Part shown: positions 21,304 through 25,923 of the stretch, piece after piece
Layout: each line of letters starts with the position of its first letter
How positions within the stretch are numbered: the stretch's first letter is position 1
NCBI GenBank assembly: GCA_964368875.1
Contig: CAYJDG010000030.1
Span: forward strand, 1 to 25,923
Length of the DNA stretch: 25,923 nt
Reading direction: 5' to 3'
Origin: CAYJDG01 sp964368875
GTDB lineage: Bacteria; Pseudomonadota; Alphaproteobacteria; Micavibrionales; Micavibrionaceae
Made by a program: the position numbers and the translations under genes
Notes under the pieces: model-generated
The model's database searches: none
What the model saw: the letters and a program-made list of their open reading frames with translations, nothing else
Told to the model about the DNA's origin: nothing

Positions 21304-22401
21304 TTACCTTGTAAGAGTCTCTAATTGACGCATGATCGCGTCTAGTTTGTCCTCTTTTTCATCATTGCGCCCGATGCTCTGTATGACCTCACCCTGCCTA
21401 TCTGGGCTGATATGCCCATAATTGGTAAAGGTGGTCAGAACGTCGTCGTGACCCATATTCTGGCTCCACGCCTTGAACTCTTCCGGGTTTTTGCAATGCC
21501 GCTGGCCGAAATCTACCAGCGTTTTCCGGAATGAGTGGGGATTGAAATAGGGCAAGCCCGCTGCCGTGAATGCCTGCTGATAAATCTTACGGATTGGGGT
21601 GGTGCTAGCCCAGAAGTTGGGACGTAGCCCCTCTGCTACAAAGCAGTGGTCTTCGTTGGCAGTGGTGCGGGTCTGTGGAAAAACAGGATCATCCGGGCCG
21701 TAATGCTTTACGATTCGCAGATATGTCACCCAGTCGCGAACGATCTGGGTCAGGTCATCGCCAACCGGGAAGAAGAAGCTATCAATGCGTTTGCTGAACT
21801 TAGTTTTGACCTCTTTGGGGTCCTGAGTGACGAGGTGGCGTTCAAGGTGGATGTGTTTCAGACGAATGCTGGCGATGGCGCTGTCGCGCATCCCTGTAAC
21901 GATACCAAAGGCAATTAGGGCGCGGTTGCGTCTCTGGATGTCCGAGATATTCGGCATGGAGAATATGACCTTGCGGATTTGTTCCATCGTCGGCCAAGAG
22001 CCATATCTGACGGCCCGCGCTGCCCGCGCTTCTTTATCCGATAAGCTGAGATAATCAATATCAGTTATGATAATTCGGCTTTTGAAACCGGGCTGGCAGG
22101 CAAGCCACCGGAAAAACTCTTTGAGGGCATTTAAAGTATGCAGCATCGTGGCCTTGCTCAGAGGTTCGTCTGTGCGATGGGCTTTTAGGGTGAGAAGATG
22201 GTTTTTGAAACCAATGGCCTGTTCCTTATTAAAGCCTGAGAAATCTTTGTACCCAGCGTACTCCTCAAATCGGGTCAGGGCTTTCCTAACCCCGTCTACA
22301 GTCGAGATTGCCCGCCGACGCGCCTCTTTGACATGACGGAGATAATCACGCTTTATGCGTTCGTTTTTCGGGTTAGGTTTCTGGGATGTATACTTAGTCA
22401 T
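21304..22401 (-). CDS. second tyrosine recombinase (site-specific integrase)
   Basis: 365-residue tyrosine recombinase, unrelated in detail to the P4-type integrase at the tRNA. N-terminal SAM-like core-binding domain (about 30-115), then the catalytic domain with Arg172 (TGMRDSA), His289 and Arg292 (HSFRKT), His318 (MGHDD) and Tyr328 (TNYGHI): a complete catalytic set. Start 22401 is chosen because AAGGAG lies 10 bp upstream; the frame is open to 22425. Its start overlaps the end of the HTH/zinc-ribbon gene, so the two are co-translated. It may act on a different site from the tRNA integrase, for cargo exchange or resolution, which is inference. Confidence 0.9.
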   Translation of the reverse strand: MTKYTSQKPNPKNERIKRDYLRHVKEARRRAISTVDGVRKALTRFEEYAGYKDFSGFNKEQAIGFKNHLLTLKAHRTDEPLSKATMLHTLNALKEFFRWLACQPGFKSRIIITDIDYLSLSDKEARAARAVRYGSWPTMEQIRKVIFSMPNISDIQRRNRALIAFGIVTGMRDSAIASIRLKHIHLERHLVTQDPKEVKTKFSKRIDSFFFPVGDDLTQIVRDWVTYLRIVKHYGPDDPVFPQTRTTANEDHCFVAEGLRPNFWASTTPIRKIYQQAFTAAGLPYFNPHSFRKTLVDFGQRHCKNPEEFKAWSQNMGHDDVLTTFTNYGHISPDRQGEVIQSIGRNDEKEDKLDAIMRQLETLTR

Positions 22402-22885
22402 TTTGATGATGCTCCTTGAAGTCACAGTTCACGCTGGGAATCTGGGTATCGAATATGTGTTGTTTCCCCAGCGTCGCGGAATCGAAAATCTGGTGGTATT
22501 TATCGAGTTTTTTTATGCTACCGATCTTGTGGATGGAGGTTTCGCAAGTCCCACAGATAGCTGACAGATTTAATGTCAGGCGGTCGCGTGGTCGAATATT
22601 TACGGTTCCGTCCAATGAAGTCCGGGCGCAGCGACATTTGACGCAATAAAATTCGTGGAGTGCGAGACTGACTTGATGTGTGGTCTGGCGGTCACGCAGG
22701 AACGCGATCAGGGATGCTCCGTGAATCAGTAAAGGTCGCTTGCTGTCAATAGTTGGCAAACCCCCTCTGATCCATTCCCTCACAGTGTTGGTGTGAACGC
22801 CCAGACAGGCGGTCACCTCTTCCACAGTGTAGGACAGGTCACGCCGGATCAGGCGGACATTATAACGGCCTCGTTTCGCTGCCAT
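22394..22885 (-). CDS. HTH / zinc-ribbon protein paired with the second recombinase
   Basis: 163-residue protein. Residues about 15-65 form a helix-turn-helix of the excisionase/MerR kind (SYTVEEVTACLGVHTNTVREWIRGG) and residues about 80-120 a zinc ribbon (FYCVKCRCAR ... SAICGTCETSIHKIG, two CxxC knuckles). The C-terminus is His/Asp-rich and not recognised. It overlaps the recombinase gene by 8 bp, which suggests a directionality or targeting factor for that enzyme; I have no family name for it. Confidence 0.72.
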   Translation of the reverse strand: MAAKRGRYNVRLIRRDLSYTVEEVTACLGVHTNTVREWIRGGLPTIDSKRPLLIHGASLIAFLRDRQTTHQVSLALHEFYCVKCRCARTSLDGTVNIRPRDRLTLNLSAICGTCETSIHKIGSIKKLDKYHQIFDSATLGKQHIFDTQIPSVNCDFKEHHQND

Positions 22886-22906
22886 GATGCAGACCCTTGA
22901 AGCAGG

Positions 22907-23104
22907 TTAAGCTTTGAAGCTGTCAATCAGGGTGCGGATGTCCTCAACCCGCCATGCGGTAATGCGGGGACCGAGCTTGGCACCTTTCGGAAAACGTCCA
23001 GATTTTACCCCGGCCCACCATGTAGATTTGCCTACAGGGATGACCCGCAGGACATCATAAAGGCGGACGTACCCGGTTTCAGGAAGTATGTTGCTGTTAT
23101 CCAT
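22907..23104 (-). CDS. AlpA-like excisionase/regulator
   Basis: 65-residue DNA-binding protein of the AlpA (CP4-57 regulatory) family: YVRLYDVLRVIPVGKSTWWAGVKSGRFPKGAKLGPRITAWRVEDIRTLI, a winged HTH with the S-T-W-W and W-R-V-E-D positions typical of the family. AlpA proteins activate integrase genes or act as excisionases. Start 23104 is preferred (GGAG upstream, matches family length); the frame extends to 23140. A perfect 13-bp hairpin lies 63 bp upstream. Confidence 0.88.
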   Translation of the reverse strand: MDNSNILPETGYVRLYDVLRVIPVGKSTWWAGVKSGRFPKGAKLGPRITAWRVEDIRTLIDSFKA

Positions 23105-23166
23105 TTTGCTTTGTCTCCGTTCATTGTTGAGCGAAGACATCCGAACAGGGCTTACATACTCCGTGG

Positions 23167-23197
23167 CCGTATTCGGTTTTGGTGAAACCGAATACGG
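23167..23197. repeat. 13-bp perfect inverted repeat upstream of alpA
   Basis: CCGTATTCGGTTT / AAACCGAATACGG (23167-23179 and 23185-23197) with a 5-nt loop, in the short gap between alpA and the integrase-linked gene. No T run follows on either strand. It could be an operator, a recombinase or AlpA binding site, or a U-poor terminator. Confidence 0.75.
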
Positions 23198-23200
23198 TTA

Positions 23201-24136
23201 TCAATCCTGATTTTTCAGAGCTTCATGAGGGAGAAGGGCGATGGCTTCTTGCAGCCACTTGCGGATGGTGTCCTGATCGACTGACAGGCCGAGCTGTTGA
23301 ATGTCGCCAGCTATCTCAGAAACTGCTGTATTCTTTTTAGCTTGAGGATCATAGGCATATCCTTTGATAGCCATGCCGAGAATAATTTTACAGATCGTAT
23401 CTCTTTCGCGAGTTTTTAGTGGTTTCTCGGCAAGTGCTTTTTCCAGATCCTGCATGAGGTCTGAGATTTTTGTCTCCTGCTCTGCGATTACGGCACCGGT
23501 GCTCTTTGTCAGGTCTTCATATCTGGCCCGCCAATCAACTGACTCCGTGCTTCTCATTTTTATAATCTCCTTCAGCCTGTCAGGGAAGGTGATCCCGTTT
23601 TTATCAGCCCATGCGATAAAAATTTCAGGTTTGATAGGGTCCGTCAGGTTTTTGGCCAGAACCGACCTTTTAATGATGTCCCGCATATCATGGTATTTTG
23701 AGGCGAACGGCGAAGTATAAGATAGAATAGACTCGATCCTGCCCCAGTCTACAACTCGCGGGTCTTTACCGAAGCTGAGGGCCGTTGCCTCATCAAGTCC
23801 CCAGACATCCATGCGTCCCCAATGTTCATAGTCGCCACTGGCTTTGGCTTCATTAAAAAATCGTCTTTCATCATCTTCGGCGTACTGTTTTTCCAGCTCA
23901 ATCTTATAAAGAGCTTTAACCTCGGCCAACGGCAGCTTTGACAATTCCTGTCGATATGCCGCTATCCCCTGTAAGGTCTCGGTAGAAGGGGCTGGCGGAG
24001 CCTCGTCATCAGCATCGCAAACGATTCCGTTTGTGCCGCCGTATTTCATGGCGAAACGCGAAGGTGGTTGTCGTAATTCTTTATATCTGCGTTCGACGAG
24101 GAAGCTGATATAGTCTGGCATCGGAACGGTAATCAT
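23201..24136 (-). CDS. integrase-linked hypothetical protein with C-terminal HTH-like domain
   Basis: 311-residue soluble protein whose start overlaps the integrase stop by 4 bp (ATGA). The N-terminal part (AMKYGGTNGIVCDADDE, then charged helices) is not recognised. A predicted coiled-coil region (about 205-250, YEDLTKSTGAVIAEQETKIS, LMQDLEKAL) leads to a C-terminal module: TRERDTICKIILGMAIKGY, YDPQAKKNTAVSEIAGDIQ, LGLSVDQDTIRKWLQEA. This C-terminal pattern is one I associate with hypothetical proteins encoded beside P4-type integrases; no function is established. It resembles a DNA-binding domain, so a role in element maintenance or integration control is a guess. Confidence 0.8.
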   Translation of the reverse strand: MITVPMPDYISFLVERRYKELRQPPSRFAMKYGGTNGIVCDADDEAPPAPSTETLQGIAAYRQELSKLPLAEVKALYKIELEKQYAEDDERRFFNEAKASGDYEHWGRMDVWGLDEATALSFGKDPRVVDWGRIESILSYTSPFASKYHDMRDIIKRSVLAKNLTDPIKPEIFIAWADKNGITFPDRLKEIIKMRSTESVDWRARYEDLTKSTGAVIAEQETKISDLMQDLEKALAEKPLKTRERDTICKIILGMAIKGYAYDPQAKKNTAVSEIAGDIQQLGLSVDQDTIRKWLQEAIALLPHEALKNQD

Positions 24137-25368
24137 GCTCTTTTTCCTCGCGCTGTGCCGAATTTCCCGGCAATGATCTTACCACCAGCGGCGGCAGTAT
24201 CCAGATAGTCAGCCCACTCCTGCATCATTTTACGTCTTTCATCTAGAAACTGTGCACGGTCATAGGCTGCATCGACCTTGTTTTGTGGAGCATGGGCAAG
24301 CTGCCTATCCACGACCTCATGTCGGTAACCGAGTTTTTCTTTAATGGTGGACATGGCGATGGCGCGGAAGCCATGACCTGTAGTTTTTCCTTTATAGCCC
24401 ATACGTTCGAGAGCCTTGAGAATTGTATTATTGCTCATATGCTTGCGAGAGTTGATCTGGCTGGGGAAAATCCAGTCACGGTTACCAGCAAGCTCTTTCA
24501 GTTCTTTAAGAATAGCGACCGCCTGAGTTGAGAGGGGAACGATATGAGGACGGCGCATCTTCATGCGGTCTGCCGGAATATTCCACTGTCCACCCTCAAG
24601 GTCGATTTCATCCCATTTTGCTTGAATAAGCTCGCTGGTTCGTACAAAGGTCATAGCCATGAGTTTCATACCGAGGCGGGTATGGCTGAACAGGCGGGCA
24701 TCATTGCGATCCAGAGCTTGCAGAAATGCAGGTAGTTCATTGCTCTCAAGGGCGGCATAGTGGCCTTTCTTGACAGATTTGAGAGCGCCTCTGAGGTCGG
24801 TCGTCGGGTCGCGCTCTGCTCTGCCTGTTGCTACCGCATAGCGGAATATCTGACCACAGGTCTGCATGGCGCGATGAGCGATTTCATGCGCTCCACGTTT
24901 TTCAATTTTTCTCAGGACATCGAGGACTTCAGGCGCAGTGATTTCTTTGATGGGTCTACCTTTTAATCCGGGGAAAATATCTTCTTCAAGGCGATGCAGC
25001 GTGGTCTTGGCGTGTTTATCTGACCAGCGGGCTTCGCTGTTGATGTGCCATTCCCGTGCAATCGCCTCGAAGGTATTTTCTGCATTCAAGCTCTTCTGAC
25101 GCTTCTGCTCTTTTCTGGTAAATGAGGGATCGAGACCTTTTGATAGAGACTTTCTCGCCTCATCCCTTTTTTCGCGGGCCTCAGCCAGTGAGACTTCATT
25201 ATATGACCCAAGAGCCAGCCGCTTTTCCTTGCCCAGATACCTGTATTTGTAGCGCCAGAGCTTGCTGCCGTGGGGCATGATTTCAAGGTACAGACCCAGC
25301 GAGTCCGCCAGTTTATAGGGTTTATCTTTGCCGTTGGCTTTTCGGCAGGCTGTATCGGTGAGGGGCAT
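24133..25368 (-). CDS. intA: P4-type tyrosine integrase of the island
   Basis: 411-residue tRNA-targeting integrase. N-terminal DUF4102-like arm-binding domain (MPLTDTACRKANGKDKPYKL, LEIMPHGSKLWRYKYR, RLALGSYNEVSLAEAR), core-binding domain (about 100-190), and catalytic domain with Arg in TFVRTSEL, Lys in KMRRPHIVPLS, GHGFRA (His and Arg), QLAHAPQ and Tyr in VDAAYDRAQF. I place the start at 25368, matching the family N-terminus with AAAGGA upstream; the frame is open to 25413. It lies about 165 bp from the tRNA 3' end and is the likely enzyme for integration there. A 9-bp repeat ends directly in front of its start codon. Confidence 0.95.
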   Translation of the reverse strand: MPLTDTACRKANGKDKPYKLADSLGLYLEIMPHGSKLWRYKYRYLGKEKRLALGSYNEVSLAEAREKRDEARKSLSKGLDPSFTRKEQKRQKSLNAENTFEAIAREWHINSEARWSDKHAKTTLHRLEEDIFPGLKGRPIKEITAPEVLDVLRKIEKRGAHEIAHRAMQTCGQIFRYAVATGRAERDPTTDLRGALKSVKKGHYAALESNELPAFLQALDRNDARLFSHTRLGMKLMAMTFVRTSELIQAKWDEIDLEGGQWNIPADRMKMRRPHIVPLSTQAVAILKELKELAGNRDWIFPSQINSRKHMSNNTILKALERMGYKGKTTGHGFRAIAMSTIKEKLGYRHEVVDRQLAHAPQNKVDAAYDRAQFLDERRKMMQEWADYLDTAAAGGKIIAGKFGTARGKRA

Positions 25369-25369
25369 T

Positions 25370-25444
25370 TGGGGGCATCCTTTTTCGAGCTGTCCGATAA
25401 TGCCCCCAATCATGCCCCCAGAACGTCTGGATTGATGGGGGCAT
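25370..25444. repeat. four 9-bp ATGCCCCCA repeats around the integrase start
   Basis: Copies at 25370-25378 (inverted), 25400-25408 (direct), 25412-25420 (direct) and 25436-25444 (inverted); centres are 30, 12 and 24 bp apart. The first touches the integrase start. Two copies with the same 12-bp period survive in the scar at 6144-6164. They may be integrase arm sites or operator sites for an element regulator. Confidence 0.75.
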
Positions 25445-25533
25445 CGCTGGATGACATGGGACGAAATATACCCAAAAAACCCTTATGATGTCTAATATAT
25501 TTGGACTGATAGGAATTCTATTGGACACGAAGA

Positions 25534-25623
25534 TGGCGGGCAGGGGGGGATTCGAACCCCCGATAGGCTTGCACCTATACTAGTTTTCGAGACTAGCGCA
25601 TTCAACCACTCTGCCACCTGCCC
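25534..25623 (-). tRNA. tRNA-Ser (CGA)
   Basis: 90 nt with encoded CCA. Acceptor GGGCAGG / CCTGCCC with discriminator G, D-arm GTGGCAGAGTGG, anticodon stem CTAGT / ACTAG enclosing CTCGAAA (anticodon CGA), a long variable arm (TATAGG / CCTAT) as expected for tRNA-Ser, and a T-arm with GGTTCGAATCC. Its 3' end faces the integrase and is the presumed attachment site; the gene is intact on this side. Confidence 0.95.
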
Positions 25624-25701
25624 GGTGCTGGCATCGTGCCAGTTTGTGGTCGGGTATCTGTCTAATCAGGATGCCGCAAAAAGGCAAGGCTTAGGTGGGA
25701 T

Positions 25702-25923
25702 TTAGCCCCCGGAGCGGATGACATTCAGGAAGATTTCCCCATATTTATCAAGCTTCGAGCGGCCAACGCCGGGGATTCCGGCCATCGCGTCGAGGTAGAC
25801 CGGGCGCTGGGTGGCCATGGCGAGGAGGGTTTTGTCGTGGAAAATAACATAGGGCGGCAGGTTGTGGTCCCGGGCCAGTTGCAGGCGGGTCGCCTTGAGG
25901 CGGTCGAAGAGCGCTTTGTCTTC
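25702..25923 (-). CDS. recQ: C-terminal HRDC domain of a RecQ-like helicase, partial
   Basis: The minus-strand frame enters from the right edge and stops at 25702, giving 73 residues: LFDRLKATRLQLARDHNLPP, YVIFHDKTLLAMATQRPVYL, DAMAGIPGVGRSKLDKYGE. This is the HRDC domain that ends RecQ DNA helicases; RNase D also has HRDC domains, but the text and the C-terminal position fit RecQ best. Codons are strongly G/C-ending, unlike the island genes, marking this as core chromosome. Confidence 0.85.
   Translation of the reverse strand, partial: EDKALFDRLKATRLQLARDHNLPPYVIFHDKTLLAMATQRPVYLDAMAGIPGVGRSKLDKYGEIFLNVIRSGG

Larger units (their letters stand above)
1..25533. mobile_element. tRNA-Ser-integrated metal resistance island (right part; left end outside window)
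   Basis: A P4-type integrase reads away from the 3' end of a tRNA-Ser gene, the usual arrangement for tRNA-targeted integrative elements. Everything to its left is cargo (metal and arsenic resistance), mobility genes or remnants of a second related element. A partial integrase at 5802-6073 suggests that two related elements were stacked or recombined, with the junction near 6212. No second copy of the tRNA 3' end is visible in the window, so the far attachment site should lie left of base 1, and no copy is seen at the internal junction either. No conjugation genes and no insertion sequences are visible here. Confidence 0.7.

Noticed and set aside
1..25923. CRISPR arrays, insertion sequences, toxin-antitoxin pairs
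   Set aside because: No regularly spaced repeats, transposase genes with terminal inverted repeats, or recognisable toxin-antitoxin pairs were seen on either strand.

Overview
The window is most likely a heavy-metal and arsenic resistance island in an alphaproteobacterium, integrated at the 3' end of a tRNA-Ser(CGA) gene. The right edge holds flanking chromosome: the C-terminal HRDC part of a RecQ-like helicase (25702-25923) and the tRNA (25534-25623). These bases are visibly more GC-rich than the material to the left. A P4-type tyrosine integrase (24133-25368) lies directly beside the tRNA 3' end. The island runs leftward from there past base 1, so its left attachment site is outside the window. 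The taxonomic call is tentative; it rests on gene style and families, not on a marker gene.

Layout, left to right. (1) 1-5407, zinc/cadmium/lead block: czcC-like outer membrane channel (open at the left edge), a CzcI/CopL-like small secreted protein, a MerR regulator, then divergently a NicO-like membrane protein and a ZntA-type P1B-ATPase. A textbook MerR-type promoter (19-bp spacer, perfect dyad) sits between the divergent genes. (2) 5417-6212, a scar: a second copy of a small membrane protein gene (DUF6804) next to a chimeric fragment that joins the N-terminal third of a second integrase to the tail of a second copy of the 20301-20999 gene. (3) 6222-11960, an RND efflux operon (small CzcI-like protein, CzcB/CusB adaptor, CzcA/CusA pump, periplasmic partner). 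(4) 12031-13853, nickel/cobalt efflux (CsoR/RcnR-family repressor, RcnA, YqaA-like membrane protein). (5) 13975-17848, copper handling (CsoR, DUF2933 protein, CopA ATPase, 16-Cys cytosolic copper storage protein, DUF305 protein). (6) 17914-19854, arsenic operon arsR-arsI-arsC-aqpS. (7) 19963-25368, mobility and accessory module: DUF6804 protein, an unrecognised two-TM protein preceded by a highly structured RNA, a second tyrosine recombinase with its HTH/zinc-ribbon partner, an AlpA-like regulator, an integrase-linked hypothetical gene and the integrase.

The resistance blocks cover several routes: cytoplasmic export by P1B-ATPases and RcnA, envelope export by RND pumps, copper buffering by Csp, arsenate reduction with arsenite exit through an aquaglyceroporin, and organoarsenical C-As bond cleavage by ArsI. 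Each block has its own metalloregulator, and dyad operators are readable for MerR, the RcnR-like repressor, CsoR and ArsR.

The least explained material is the pair DUF6804 protein + two-TM protein, present twice in the window (once as a remnant), together with the RNA at about 21014-21254. On the minus strand this RNA folds into a two-segment 18-bp closing stem, a 13-bp hairpin that depends on G-U pairs, a GCAA tetraloop hairpin and a terminator-like hairpin just ahead of the two-TM gene. I do not recognise its class. Other points worth a second look are 9-bp repeats around the integrase start, a 13-bp perfect hairpin beside alpA, and a soluble domain shared by two otherwise different metal transporters.
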